Source: Talpa occidentalis
Lineage: Eukaryota; Chordata; Mammalia; Eulipotyphla; Talpidae
NCBI RefSeq assembly: GCF_014898055.3
Contig: NW_023601543.1
Location: 15,833,314 to 15,897,313, forward strand
Length of the DNA: 64,000 nucleotides
Reading direction: 5' to 3'
Part shown: in pieces, positions 45,166-57,510 of the stretch
Numbering within the stretch: the first letter of the stretch is position 1
How the letters are laid out: the number at the start of each line of letters is the position of its first letter
Position numbers and translations under genes: made by a program
Notes under the pieces: model-generated
What the model was told of the DNA's origin: nothing
Database searches by the model: none
The model's input: only the letters and a program-made list of their open reading frames with translations

Positions 45166-45449
45166 TGTTAACTGTTGTGACAATGTTGGTAATTATCATT
45201 AGCGATCATATTTCTTTTTTGGAAATTGATCTGTACCAGCCACATAGTAGGTATTACAAAAACATATTATGACTATATATAGAAAAGTTTTATAACTTAT
45301 GACCATTAAACTAATATTATATTTTGCTTTTGAGGAAAAGTGCCCATTTGCAAAGTTTCATAGAACTTATTTATTTGCCATGATATACTATCAGATTTAT
45401 TATATGATTATGGTTGGAAAGGAAGTAAGTTAGCCTTTGCTACTATACT

Positions 45450-45560
45450 TATGGTTTTATTATTTTTTAAATTTTTTTTGAGCTAACATTGTTTACAACT
45501 AAATCACACTGTATGTTATTTGGGGTGCATCCTCCTCAGGTGTACATCACCATTCCCTAT
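45450..45560 (-). mobile_element. L1 3'-UTR fragment
   Basis: T-rich start (the poly(A) complement), then 'GAGCTAACATTGTTTACAAC', 'TATGTTATTTGGGGTGCATC' and 'GTGTACATCACCATTCCC', as in an old L1 3'-UTR read in antisense. Confidence 0.65.
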
Positions 45561-47649
45561 ACTTCTGATTTTAGAGAAAAAGTTTGACATCTCAATATCA
45601 ACATCCAATTCCAGCCCCTTACTCAATGTGACTCTGGAATTCCTGCTCTTAGATCAGCTGTTCAATTAAATTCCTAGGTATGCACCCCACTACCACCCCC
45701 ACTTGGTGGATGGTGGATATAAATTTTAAAATTGACTTTAGTGCTACTGTGAATATAACTTCTTTCTGAGCAAGAAATGACTTCTAAGGATAGAATTGGA
45801 TGCTAATTTAAATTCTTTTCCCCCTTTTCTACAAATGTTAGAACAGCTAGACAGGTTTGAGCAGGGAGATTCAAGCTCTTAATTCAACCCTCTTTCCACA
45901 TATATGAAATAGAGAAGCTTAGTGATTTATCATACTCCGTATTTTATTGCACTGTCATTTTTTGTATATTTAAGTTTGGTTAATACAATCTTGACAGCAG
46001 GGTGGAATGTAATTTAAATTTTAATATTTTCAGCTACAGCAATTGCAGTATATTATTTCTGCATATGGAAAGATACCAGTTCTCTGATTGACTGAAGGGG
46101 ACAAATATATATCCTCAGGTTACTTTTCAAAAATAGAAGTGAAAAATCACCTTACCATGTCACTGATGTCATAACATAATAGACACATTGAATTATTCAC
46201 TAAATTTCTTGATGCCAAATGTCCCATCAAGTTTTACATTATATATTGTAGACATTTCAAAAAGATCTCAAAGAGAGGTATTTAATTTTCAAATTAATCT
46301 TTTAACATTTTAATGCCATTATAAGAAAATCCCTCAATAATATTTGAGTCAGTTAATTCACGCCTCTCCAAATGCATACTCCTGAATGTGGAATAGCTTA
46401 TAGGGCTGACATTCATACTGTTGTTTGATACTAGCCTTATACATAGGCCCTACTACATTGATTTTGTATTACAAACATGAAAATTTCAGAAATATCAGAG
46501 TGAGTTGAAAATGACCTGGATTCAAACATGCCTGAATGCTAGTCCAAAGTACAGGTCTGTGAATCAAACATACAGCTCGACAAACCCAGAGCTCGAATGT
46601 TCCCTCCATTCACACATGATCTGAGTGAGGGGGTGTTTTTATTTTTATCACTTAGTAGAAATGAGTATTATTTAGGAATACTTGCAATGGATTCATGAAC
46701 CAAGTCTTTGTTGGTTTTGTGTAACATTATTTCCACAGTTGTGTTTATTGTGCAGTGGGTAAGAAACACACTCACACATTCAAAAACATGTGTATTATTG
46801 AATGAATAAAGACATTTCTGTTACTTAAAAATTCAAACCACTGAACCTCTTTTCAGGTATTAATGTATCTCTCACACTCTCCCTACTGTCTGTGATATCT
46901 TTGCCCAAAATTGGAAAAATCACTGGTGTAATTAGCAGTGAAAACTGAGATGTAATTTGTCAGAATAACCAGAGGGTAGCATATGGAACAACTGTATCGT
47001 TCTAGTTTTCTGATACTCTGAATCCTACCCTATCATCTTGCTTCCACTCGTTTTGTGCCTCCACTCTCCTTTCTTATATTCTATGTCTAAGCAGCAATTA
47101 GAGAAAATGCTAATGAGGCAGACAAGATAGGACAAAAGGTGAAAAGAAGCGTGGAAGCTACAGTGAGTTAAATTTCACACTCAGAGAAAGTCAAATGAGT
47201 TATGAAACCTTTATTCTGGCCTCTCATTCTATGAATGCCTCTTACTGAAAGACTATTTTCTGGAATATAACAGATCAGCTTAGCTAAAAGTAATCAGCAC
47301 ATCTGTTTGAAGTGGATGAGAAGGATGCTGAGGAATCCACCGTAGACTAGAACAACCACAACTTTGCATCCACCCAAAATAGAATTTTAGATAACAAAGA
47401 AAACAGAATTGGCATGTGTATTTAAACTTCTTTTCTGAATGTGGATATGATTCTACTATAGCAATTGTCAGGATGGCCAGAGGCTATTGACTGACAGGAT
47501 ATCTGAATTGAAGCATGTAGCTCTTCTTAGGAAAGTAACCTGACATGACAGTTTCCCATGGTAAAGTTTAGACCAGGGTAACCGGATGCACTGTTTAGTC
47601 AGGGAACATATTTGGTAGAACACATTCCTATAAGGCAAGCCTGAAGCAA
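45561..47649. other. non-coding DNA, no gene seen
   Basis: About 2 kb without any repeat I recognise and without exon-like structure. It is one of the longest stretches here that looks unique. Confidence 0.45.
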
Positions 47650-48055
47650 ATTTGAGAATAAGTAGAGACTGTCTTATTGTGACTGTTCTATACCCTATGG
47701 CTCAAAATTCCAATTCTTACGTATATACTTCTGAGAATCTCCTGAAGTGTTCAAAAGAATTATGTAAGAATATTCATAACATCATTGTCCTTAATAGAAT
47801 CAACAGAAAAAAAAATCGAGTTGCTAATCATCTCAGAAGATGAATAAGAAACTCAAAACAAATGAAAATAAATGATGTATAAGAAAATGTATGAATCAGA
47901 GAATGCACATATTTTATGAAACAGATACAGAAGAATATAAATAGTATGATTCTGTTTTTTGAAGTTCAATGACACATAAATATAAACAATATGTTATATG
48001 GATACAAATATAAAGGTGGAAAATTGCCAAAACGAAAGAAAATAAATCATTGCAC
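47650..48055 (+). mobile_element. HAL1/L1-type 3' remnant
   Basis: Sense text of an old L1/HAL1 3' end: 'TACCCTATGGCTCAAAATTC', 'TATACTTCTGAGAATCTCCT', 'GAATATTCATAACATCATTG', then 'GAAGAATATAAATAGTATGA' and 'AAACAATATGTTATATGGAT'. It meets an opposite-strand L1 at about 48060. Confidence 0.75.
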
Positions 48056-48059
48056 AAAA

Positions 48060-48600
48060 ATCAGGTGTGAGGTGGTATCTCACTGGGGACTTGATTTGCA
48101 TTTTCCTGGTGAAAAGTGATGATAAACATTTTTTTTTATGTGACTGTTGACCATCTCTATGTCTTCTTTGAAGAAGGGCCTGTTCTTCCCCCATTTTTCT
48201 AACTGGTTTATGTGTTTTCCTTTAGTTGAGTTATAGGATTTCTTTGCAGATATTGGATATTAGCATCTTTTGGGATGTATGTTATGCAAATATTTTTCTC
48301 CCACTCAGTAGGGTGGTTTTGTTTTAATGACAGTTGTCATATTTGTTTACATTTGCTTGAAGTTGAGTTTCCAAGTACATAAATGAGGCCATGCCATGGA
48401 GTGATTTGCCTGTATTTTCTTGAAAGTAATTTATGGCTTCAGATTTTACATTTAATCTTGAATCTGGGTTGACTCGACTTTTTTTATGGTGTAAGAAAGT
48501 CTTTTAGTTTCTTTCTTTTGCTTGTGGTTATGCAGTTTTCTGTGTCCCCTGAACTATAATACTGCCTACAGGTATTTTTTTTCCACCCATGCTCTGTTCA
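48060..48600 (-). mobile_element. old L1 ORF2 segment
   Basis: Antisense L1 ORF2: 'GTGAGGTGGTATCTCACTGG', 'TTGATTTGCATTTTCCTGGT', 'CTTTGCAGATATTGGATATT', 'AATATTTTTCTCCCACTCAG', 'TTTTTATGGTGTAAGAAAGT', 'GTTATGCAGTTTTCTGTGTC'. Dead; different in age from the L1 at 21.0 kb. Confidence 0.88.
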
Positions 48601-48959
48601 ATGAAATGTGACATTCTCTTTGCTTCATCTTCTCTGTCACCATCAGTGTTGGACTGTGATGTCCAAGGATGGTTCATTCCAGTATATTTAAAGCCAAGGG
48701 ACTCTTTCTGTGCAGTATTCCTCTGGCTAAATGTTAGGATATCCTCTCAGGAATAAAGCAATAATCCTCCTTTTTTGCCACCTAGGGCTGGACCCAAGTC
48801 CTCTTGTTTTTCCCACTTTGGCAGGTACTGCAAAGTCAGCAGATTTATATCTTCATGACCTATTGCTTCTACCTGTCCAGCCAAACTACAAGTACGCCTG
48901 GCTCTCAGAAGAGCCTCTGTTTCGGTTCCTGTATTAGCATTAAAGAGTGATAAAAACCT
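48601..48959. other. non-coding DNA, no gene seen
   Basis: May contain the tail end of the L1 upstream. A 68-aa frame at 48731-48937 has no supporting feature. Confidence 0.4.
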
Positions 48960-49105
48960 ATGTGGAAAGTACTACTATTATTACCCCCATTTTGTAAGTG
49001 GTAAAATGAAACACAGGGTAGATTTATAATAACCTGATTTCATTAAGAATGTAAGTTGTAGAACATGGAAATTAAACATAGCCAGACTAAAACATAAATC
49101 TTCAT
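48960..49105 (-). repeat. MIR SINE relic
   Basis: 'TACTACTATTATTACCCCCA', 'TTTTGTAAGTGGTAAAATGA' and 'AACACAGGGTAGATTTATAA' read as the antisense MIR core. Confidence 0.65.
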
Positions 49106-49497
49106 TCTTTACTATTATGCTAAATTTTATAGAGGCATATGTTGCCCTTACAAATCACTGATAATATTATAATATTCTATTTCTTAACCTGAGTATTAAA
49201 TAAATAAAAGTTCATTGCATCATTGTTCTTTAAGTCAATATTCATTTTATGTATTCTTTCTTAACATGTATAAAATAACAATAAGAGAATAATATCATTT
49301 ATTTCTTGAGAGAATTGAGGAATAATTACAGATTTGATTTCCCTTTCCCACACAATTACTCTGATTTTGGAATTTCCAAAATAATGGAATTTTGGTTTCC
49401 TTTTTAGAGAATCCATAGAAACAAAGAGGAAACCATGAATTGGAGCTATCAAAATAAAATACATGAGAAACTCTTGGGATGGCCAAAGGTTATCTAG

Positions 49498-49536
<39 letters not shown>

Positions 49537-50079
49537 TGTTATCTCAGCCTGGTTCATAGCTTAGCCACATGCAATAGTGAGTGAATAATTTGAGTGGAGC
49601 TTTTGCATTCTTTTTTTTAATGTTCATTTCCTTGAAAATGTTCATTCCTTATTTTATACCTACATAAACTGGCATTAACATCTCAGATGTACTATTTCCA
49701 GTGGGTTATTATCAGGGTACCTGTTGATGTATAACAAGCTAGCGTGAATGAGTGCATCATGTCCAGTCATTCTAGGTTATTCATTCCTTCACCCTATATC
49801 TCACCAAATTTCAAAGCTCATGGATAAATATATTGCCACTTTTAGCTATGCTTAGTACTAAAACAGAGTGATTATGTGGTAAAGTGGCAGCAAATAAGTA
49901 TTTTTAGTAGTGGTTCTGGGCTGCATGGAGCAAACACATTCTCTTCATACATATACCCTACCATGCAATCGATGAGATACCAACTGGCCTGGAGTTTGAC
50001 CTTCTCCCATTACACAAAACCAGATAGGGTAGGTGATGCCTGTATGAGACCAAGAACTCAAAGACCAAAGTGAGTAGAC
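49106..50079. other. non-coding DNA with one microsatellite
   Basis: Contains the (AC)n at 49499-49534. No gene otherwise. Confidence 0.45.
49499..49534. repeat. (AC)n microsatellite
   Basis: 18 uninterrupted AC units. Confidence 0.98.
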
Positions 50080-50920
50080 ACATGAAGAACATAAACATAA
50101 TAAAAGAAAGGCAAAGGATCAAACCATACCACAAGAGTAATTATTGGACAAAAGTCACCAAAAACTTGAAATATGAATAATAATTAACACCAGAGCAATA
50201 AAGGTAAATATGAAACAAACATGAAGGTCATTAAAAATAAAAATATATGGAATCAAAATTATAAAGAACATAATAGAAATATAGAAAACCATAACACTAT
50301 AAATGGACAAAATAAAATTTTGGGAAAAGTTCTACTATAATGGTATTTACAATAAATATAAGTGGACTAAACTTAGCCATATGAGGCAAAATTCTGTAAC
50401 TGATTTTGTGGTGGGTGTAGGGTGGGATCTAAAGGGATGTGACCTATACTTCTGAATCACATATAATATTATAATCCAATGTTATCTCACTGAAAAAGAA
50501 CACTGGATTCCTTTTGCATCTTTCTTTTACTTATTGCTCTAGCTTAGACTTCCAAAGTTCTGTTGTCTAGTATTGGTGAAAGTGGAAAACCTTGTAGTAA
50601 AATCACTTAACAGGAGCAAGACAAATACTTGATGGTTTCATTAAATGTGAAATACAGAGAAATGAAACAAAGAGTCAGATACAAATAAACCAATAACAAA
50701 CACTAGAAGTCTGATTATAGAGTTGAATCTACCAGAGTGATAGGGGGAAGATGGTGATCAAGGTGTGGAGCAGACCCAATGCACCATGGTGGAGGACTAT
50801 GGTTGACTTGTTAGTGGGTTTGTTGTGCTGACTTGTAATTGAAGAGGTGTTGTCCTTTACCTCTGAATCATATACAACATCTGCCATAAAAATGTGTCAT
50901 AAAAAATAAATGAAAATCAA
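50080..50920 (+). mobile_element. old L1 remnants (ORF2 start and 3'-UTR)
   Basis: 50080-50400 is A-rich sense L1 text from around the ORF1/ORF2 junction ('AATATAAGTGGACTAAACTT'). 50400-50530 and 50590-50920 are 3'-UTR-like ('GGTGGGATCTAAAGGGATG', 'CTTCTGAATCACATATAATA', 'ACCTCTGAATCATATACAAC'). Most of ORF2 is missing, so this is an internally deleted element or two overlapping fragments. Confidence 0.7.
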
Positions 50921-51069
50921 TGACCACTAAAAAGGAAAATAAATAAATAAAGCTAATGGCATATTACCCAGAAGAGGTGTGCTTAAAGTAGCAAAGGAAG
51001 TATACCAGTACCTATGGAAAATATATGCCAGGCAAATAAGAACAAAAATGATGTAAGATAGTAGATTAG

Positions 51070-51300
51070 TCAGGGTTCTCCAGAGAAACAAACCTATTGT
51101 GTGTATATGTTTGTGTGAGAACAGAGAGAGAGCTGGAGGGAGAAGGGGAGAATGAGAGAACACAGACTGAAACCTTATCTCATGGTTCTTTGACATAGTT
51201 CCCAAGGGTGAGATTAATTTTAATTTCGGACCATGAGCCGTGGTTAGAAACAGTAAATGCGGCCCTCTCTGTGGGTTACAGTGCTTGAATTCAAGCAAGC
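51070..51300. repeat. ancient interspersed repeat, unnamed
   Basis: Opens with GTCAGGGTTCTCCAGAGAAA, a start shared by a common old mammalian repeat, followed by a GAGAGAG patch. I recognise the motif but not its family name. A 123-aa minus-strand frame covering 50927-51298 is a by-product. Confidence 0.45.
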
Positions 51301-51924
51301 ATGATCATTTCGAACTTCACTCCACTGGTCATTATCATGGCATTTAACCTTTGTCTGCATTTCCTGGGACTTATTCACTGTAACTCTAGGAGCCATCTTT
51401 CTTTGCTTGATGTGATGTAATCAGCATTTTTCATATAGCTTGACTTGGAAACAATTAGTTGTTTTAAATTGTTTTCTTCAAGACAGTGTCTTATACCTTA
51501 TCATATCTTATTGTCTTCAAACCCTGATATCCTCCCTAGAAAGCAAAGAAAGTGAGTCAAGCAGATGTTTTCTTATCAAGAATTCATAGCAGACCTATTT
51601 ATCCCAAATTAGCATATCTCATTACCTGTCTCAAGGACACAGACTGAATTGTCTTTGAAAAGTTTCTCAAAATCCTCATTTTTGGGAGAAGAGACATATT
51701 CTCAAGTAACTTTTTAACTCTCTCTTATCTTTATGGAAAATGAACAAAAAGAAAACTTGAGTTTTCACTGTCCAATTGAGTACTTTGCAGTCTGAATCCT
51801 GCAGTGACTACTTATATAAGAAGTCATGTAAGCCTCAGCCTAGGTAGAGAAAGTGATATGGGTAAGGAGGGACGTTGTCCTACACTCTGTGCCTTACCTG
51901 GACACTTCGTAAATGCCTACTACT
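51301..51924. other. non-coding DNA, no gene seen
   Basis: No gene or clear repeat. Confidence 0.45.
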
Positions 51925-52130
51925 AGTTGTCACATGCTAGGACTTTGTGTATATTTTCTTAGTTAATGAAAATAGTAACCTATGAAAAATATATTGTTAT
52001 TATATTCTCTCCATTTTTCATATGAGAAATCTAAAGCACAAAAAAAAATCAAAAGAAGTGTCCAAATGTCAGTGGTAGAAAAAGACAGAATAGACTAGAG
52101 ATCACTGCTATGTGTCTTTGAGCCCACACT
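51925..52130 (-). repeat. MIR SINE relic
   Basis: 'TATATTCTCTCCATTTTTCA', 'TATGAGAAATCTAAAGCACA' and 'AAGAAGTGTCCAAATGTCAG' read as antisense MIR. The text just after (52165-52205, GCACATAGTAGGCGTG) looks like the terminal part of another L2 or MIR. Confidence 0.7.
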
Positions 52131-52205
52131 TTTATACTCAGTTATGTTGCATTTGTGACCAAGAAACAAACATACTCCTTGGCACATAGTAGGCGTGGAG
52201 TCAAT

Positions 52206-52699
52206 CCCCCACTAGCAATGTTTACAACTGAAAAGGATAGGTAAGAATCCTAAGCCAGCACAGCCCTAAATTCATCTAAATTCATGCCATGATTTTCACA
52301 CCTGCCTAAGGATGCCAAATGGCAGGTGTTATAGTTTTAATTTAAAGGAAATTAAATTAAATTTTATTTTTGATATTTTAATGAGAATTTTGTAACACTC
52401 CAGAGAATCTCCAGACTTTGGCATACTTTCTTTCTTTATGAAAGAATGCTTTTTATAAAGCTGTTTTGCTTGTTATTTAGATATTTGGTTTGTAACAGTG
52501 TATAAGATTTAGTGGTATAGATTCAAACCTAACCAGATAGGTACTATTACACCAATCCTGTCACTATAGTACCAATAATCGCTGACTCCATTGTGTCACC
52601 TCCTAGATTTGCTCCCCACCTCCATTGTTTCCCTCTGTTACCCTCAATTTTACAGTCACATATCTAAAGTTTGTTTATGCTCAGATTTGTCTGTTCCTT
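52206..52699. other. non-coding DNA, no gene seen
   Basis: No gene or clear repeat. Confidence 0.45.
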
Positions 52700-52713
52700 T
52701 GTTCTGATTCTTT

Positions 52714-52976
52714 TTTTTAAAGATTTATTTATTTATATAAGCACTGGGGTACAGGCCAGAGGTGTGGGAAGGTGAGAGAATTCACCAGAGACAGAGTGGA
52801 GAACAGAACAGGCAGAAGGACCAAAGTACACAGCTAAGGGGAGCAGCAGGTGAGATGGGAGAGGTCTGCCTCCATGTGGGAATCTCCCTGGCCGGCGGGG
52901 AATTGAACTGGTGCTGCAGAGGCTGTGGACAACTTCACAGCACTGTGCTCAACCCTCTGCGCCACCTTGGAGGCCC
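52714..52976 (-). mobile_element. tRNA-derived SINE, intermediate type, full length
   Basis: Target duplication TGTTCTGATTCTTT, perfect over 14 bp (52700-52713 and 52977-52990). Tail: AAGCACTGGGGTACAGGCC on the plus strand, mixing type A (AGCACTGG) and type B (GGTACAGGCC) markers. Confidence 0.96.
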
Positions 52977-53214
52977 TGTTCTGATTCTTTATATTCTACA
53001 TATAGGTGAAATAATCCAGCATGGGTCTTTTTCCTCATGATATATTCAGCTCAAAATAATGCTTCTAAGAATGTTTCTCTTGTTTAGTTCCCCCTATGCC
53101 TTACCAGAGCACATCTAAACCTCTCAATCATGTATTTAAGATGCTGCATAATATCTGCCTTCCATGATACTCAGGTAATATATGAATATGGATCCAAGAA
53201 TATGCACTGGATTT

Positions 53215-54094
53215 AAGCCTCCTCAATGAGTGGTATTGGGAAATCTGGACAGACACATTCAAAATAATGAATCTAAGCCCCTATCTCATACCACAAATGA
53301 AAATGAACTCAAGGTGGATTTAAAATTTCAATGTAAATCCTGAAACCATAAAATACAGAGAAGAAAATGTAGGCAAAACACTTCATAACATACGCTTTAA
53401 ACAAGTCTTTGTAGATTCATCTCTAGTCCCAAGAAAAATAAAAGAGAATATCAGACATTGGGACGACATCGAACTAAAAAGCTCTGTACATAAAAAAAAA
53501 AAAGGTCACTAAAACAAAAAGACACCCTACTGAATGGGAGAAAATATTTGCATACCATACATCCAACAAGAGCCTGATATGTAATATTAAAAACAACTCA
53601 TACAACTCAACCAAAGTAATACAAATCGCCCATCAAAAAATGAATAGAATTGCTAAATAGGTACTTCTCCTAAAAATACATGGAAATGGCCAACAGGCAC
53701 ATGAAAAACTGTTCAGCATCACTTACTGTCAAGGGAATGCAAATCAAAATCACAGTGAGTTACATCTTCACACTTATGAGAGTGGCCTATAACAAAAAGA
53801 CCAATAACAAGAAGTGCTGGTGAGAATGTCAAGAAAATGGTACCCTCATACACTGATAAAGTGAATACAGACTGTTCTCGTCCCTATGGAAACAGTATTT
53901 AGGTTTCTCAAAAAATTAAAAATTGATCTGTTCTTTGAGCCAGTTTTTCTTGTCCTAGTTATAAAAGGAATACAAATACACTAATTAGAAAGAATAGATG
54001 TACTCTTATGTTTGTGTTTGTTGTAGCACCATTTTCCATAGCCAACCTTTGGAAACAACCTAAGTGCACAAATACAGATAAGTGGATCAGGTGT

Positions 54095-54129
<35 letters not shown>

Positions 54130-54500
54130 GAATAATACTCAGGTATCAAAAAGTATAAACTCATGTCATTTACAGCAACATGGATGGAGCTTACTTCTAA
54201 ACATGGACTTAACTTCTAAACAACGTAAGTCAGAAGATGAAAGACAAATTACAGATGTTTTAATTTAATGTGGAGAAACAAAACCAGGGGTCTGATACAA
54301 CAAAACTAAGAGCTAATCCTGGGAAGGTGACTATAGAACTGAGTCTTCCAAAGGGGGAATGGGAGTTGTGGCAGTAAGGTGGGAGTGGAGCACACTTGAA
54401 CTAAATTGGTAGACTGTGGGCATCTTGGTAATAGGTATGGTTTGATAAGAACAGCTGAGACAGGCTATCCCATGCTTATAATATCAACTAATGTTACTTA
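53215..54500 (+). mobile_element. old L1 ORF2 C-terminal half and 3'-UTR
   Basis: Sense L1 over nearly 1.3 kb. Phrases in order: 'ATACAGAGAAGAAAATGTAG', 'CACTAAAACAAAAAGACACC', 'GAATGGGAGAAAATATTTGC', 'CATGGAAATGGCCAACAGGC', 'ATGCAAATCAAAATCACAGT', 'AGCCAACCTTTGGAAACAAC', 'GCAACATGGATGGAGCTTAC' and a 3'-UTR with 'GGGAATGGGAGTTGTGG'. Many stops. A SINE (54514-54783) sits at its end, and an (AC)n array has grown inside it. Confidence 0.9.
54097..54127. repeat. (AC)n microsatellite inside L1
   Basis: About 15 AC units, placed where L1 ORF2 normally reads TATATACACAATGGAATA. It appears to be an expansion of that native TACACA motif. Confidence 0.95.
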
Positions 54501-54513
54501 AAACATAAGCATG

Positions 54514-54783
54514 GGCCTCCCCTGGTGGCGCAGCGGTTGAGCGCTGGATTGTGAGGCTGCCCGCAGCCTCTGCAGTGCCAGTTCGATCCCTGGCCACCGG
54601 CGAGGGTCCCACATGATGTGCAGACCTCTCCTGCCGCCCGCTGCTCCCCTCAGCAGTGTATTTTGTTGGTCTGCCTATTCTGCTCCCCGCTCTGGCTCTG
54701 ATGAATCCTCTCACCCTCCCACGCTTCTGACTGTACCCAGTGCTTGTATAAATAAGTAAATAAATCTTAAAAAAAAAACAAAC
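54514..54783 (+). mobile_element. tRNA-derived SINE, type A, full length
   Basis: A box (TGGCGCAGCGGTTGAGCGC) and B box (AGTTCGATCCC) are both good. Target duplication AACATAAGCATG at 54502-54513 and 54784-54795, perfect over 12 bp. Type A tail with AAATAAATCTT and A-run. Confidence 0.96.
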
Positions 54784-54795
54784 AACATAAGCATG

Positions 54796-55044
54796 CATGT
54801 TCCTTCTTGCTGCTCTTGATACCTATCAGGTTGATACCTTTTCAGGAGAATGAGGCTACAGGAAGAGAAATAATCTATAGCTGAAAGACTGGCAATCTAG
54901 TAGACAGTGAGGTCTACACTTTGATGAGTGACTACGGACCTTATAAGCCAGACTAACCAAGATTAACTGAGCCAACCCAGCACAAAAGAAGTGTCCCGCA
55001 GAAATATGAGCTCAATAGGTGACTTTGCTTTATTCTGTCACTTT
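54796..55044. other. non-coding DNA, no gene seen
   Basis: Possibly a relic of an old interspersed repeat (AACTGAGCCAACCCAGCACA near 54965). Not bounded. Confidence 0.35.
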
Positions 55045-55378
55045 CCTGGGGCTGTTCTAACAAACTGGTGACTTAAACAGAAATTTTCTTATTTCTGGAG
55101 GCTGGCGGTGTGGGTGCATAATATCAGCAGGTTGTTCTTCTTGGTGACCTCTCTCATTCACTGTGTTGCTGTGTTTCCAAATGTGTGTGTCTGTGTCATC
55201 TTCTCTTATATGGACATCGGTCATACTCAGGATTCAACATCATGAGTTTGTCGTAACTTAATACATTTTTATGACTGTCTCTAAACACAGTACAAACACA
55301 CTGAGGTGATATGGATTGGGACTTCAATATATGAATTTGGGAAGTGGGACCCAATTTAGTGGTCACCAGTCAGTAACT
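55045..55378. repeat. ancient interspersed repeat, unnamed
   Basis: 'CTTTCCTGGGGCTGTTCTAA', 'GGTGACTTAAACAGAAATTT', 'TTCTGGAGGCTGGCGGTG', 'TTCTCTTATATGGACATC' and 'GGGACTTCAATATATGAATT' are the ordered landmarks of a very common old mammalian repeat. I do not recall its library name with confidence. Confidence 0.65.
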
Positions 55379-56957
55379 TGGCATGCCCTTTATTGGACTT
55401 TCTCACCAAGACAAGATTATCTTCATGGTGTCAACTTTTCACTTGTTCTAAAATATAAAATCTCTTTCTTTCCTCATCTGCACTAAGGGGACCCTAGATT
55501 TCTCAGGCTCTCTCCTTTTTCTTCATTAGCTGAACATTTTTGGATATGTACCAGGAAACTTGATCATTAATCTGTAAAATTAATAAATAGTATTTTATCA
55601 TGCAAAATACTAAGCCTTTAGTACCCTCTACTGTGGAAGGTTCCTTAACTGTCCCAACTCTGAATGGTTATTCACTATTCAGAATTTCTATAGCACTGGC
55701 ACATCACTGCTACACCAACTGATGCTTGAATAAATGCCATCCTGCATTGTTATCCTAGTGCTTAAATATGCCATCTCATCAAACTGACAGTGAACTCTTA
55801 GCAAGCAGAGCTCTATCAGATAATTTATACTTCCAATATAAAGGCTGGTCAAGCAATTGGCACTCTGGACTCAATTAACTTAGTGATAGCACATCTTGTA
55901 ATCAATGACTCTACTTGCACCTGTTTTACTTTTAATATGTATACGGTCTGCCTTTCATACTTCACATTGCAAAATGTGGAGATAATGTATTTTTCTCCTC
56001 TTGTCATTACAGAGATGACTTGAGTTTTTAGTGCTTACAATAGGCTTCTAACAAGAAGATAGCTAGAACTCAAAAAATTAATGGTAGTACTTCACATTTT
56101 GTACTTTGCAAGAATTATTTAAGCAGCAAAAATAATTCTTATAAATATATTTAATTTTTAAAATTTAGAGAATTAAACAAATTGCTATGTAGCATATTAT
56201 TTCTAAAGCTAAATTCAGAGCATCTATATTCCTCCATTTATGGGTGCTTAAGAAAAAGGCAATCTTCACCCTCAGAGGCTTTATGGCAGTTATTTGTCGC
56301 ACAACAGAGAAAGCTCAGTAAACATGAAAGATAGAAAATGATGTTTTTTATATCCTAGTTAGAAAGAAAATAGGTACCATTATAGCTATTGAATGTGAGC
56401 TGTGATATCACTAGGCTAATTGAAACCAGAAATCCTGAGTGCCTACCAAGCTGCTGTAAACAGGTCTACTCTGAGCTGCACAAAATTCAGTCATATCAAA
56501 TGGTATTTGTCTCTAAAGAACATAGGAATTCTCAGTAGGTAGAATCTATTTGTAAGTAGTAGATGACCAACTACCCTTATACTTAATGACAGCCCTGATT
56601 GGAGTCACTCAGGTGATCTCTACTATACTCATTTTGAGAATGGCTCCTTCCTCCTGTCTTCCAATCTCTCTTGTGATCACTTTTTACAAGGGCTAGTATA
56701 GAAATCACCTTCTCAAATATTTGGTAATAATAGTGAGCCTGTTAGTGAGCCTGTTAGTGAGACTGCCCTGTTCTACATATTTCCATATGTTAATTCACCT
56801 AATCAGTTTAATAATCTTACAAGAATGGTATTTTTCTCACTTTTTATGTTAAAGCTAACCAGTTATAGGGAGACTAGTACCTAATCAATACTGTGTGGCT
56901 AGTAAGTATAAGAAGGAAGCTAAAAATTGGGTAGTCTGTCCCAACACATCTTACCTT
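55379..56957. other. non-coding DNA, no gene seen
   Basis: Long stretch without a nameable repeat. GTTAGTGAGCCT occurs twice in tandem at about 56732-56757. Confidence 0.45.
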
Positions 56958-57510
56958 TTTTAAAAAAAATATTTTATTTTAATACCATTGTTTTACATTC
57001 TTGTTAGTGTTTTGACAGTATAGGATTCCCCCCTCACTTGTAGTCACCATAGCCCTCCCGCCACCAAGGCACCTGTAGTCCTTTACCATAGTCCATGAGT
57101 TCTCTCTCCCACACCTGTTCTCATCTTGCCCCTTGCCGCCCCGGATGCCTCAGATCTGTGGTCAGCTTTCAGGGGTTGGTTTTAATAGTTGTCTTTTTCT
57201 GACCCTTTGTTTGGTTTCTGTACATTCCATATATAAGTCACACCATCCAGTATTTGTCTTTCTCCTTCTGGCTTATCTCACATAGAATAATCCCATTCAG
57301 ATCCATTTGTGTTGCTGCAAATTGCATGAGTATATTTTTGATTGCTGAGTAGTATTCCATTGTGTATAAATACCCCATCTTCTTGATCCACTCATCTGTT
57401 TTGGTACATTTAGGTTGTTTCCAGAGCTTTGTTATTGTAAATAATGCTGCAGTAAACATAGGAATGCAGGTTTTCTTTCAAATCAGTGTTTTTGTGTTCT
57501 TTGGTGCTTC
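56958..57510 (-). mobile_element. L1 3' end (ORF2 C-terminus and 3'-UTR), 5'-truncated
   Basis: Minus-strand L1 of intermediate age. 56958-57230 is the 3'-UTR in antisense, starting with the T-rich tail complement. 57238-57459 keeps a 73-aa readable ORF2 C-terminus including 'MGYLYTMEYYSAIKN'. It ends near 57510, so only about 550 bp was copied. Target duplication not found. Confidence 0.9.

Noticed and set aside
56732..56757. Tandem GTTAGTGAGCCT repeat as a possible functional site
   Set aside because: Only two units, with no surrounding structure.
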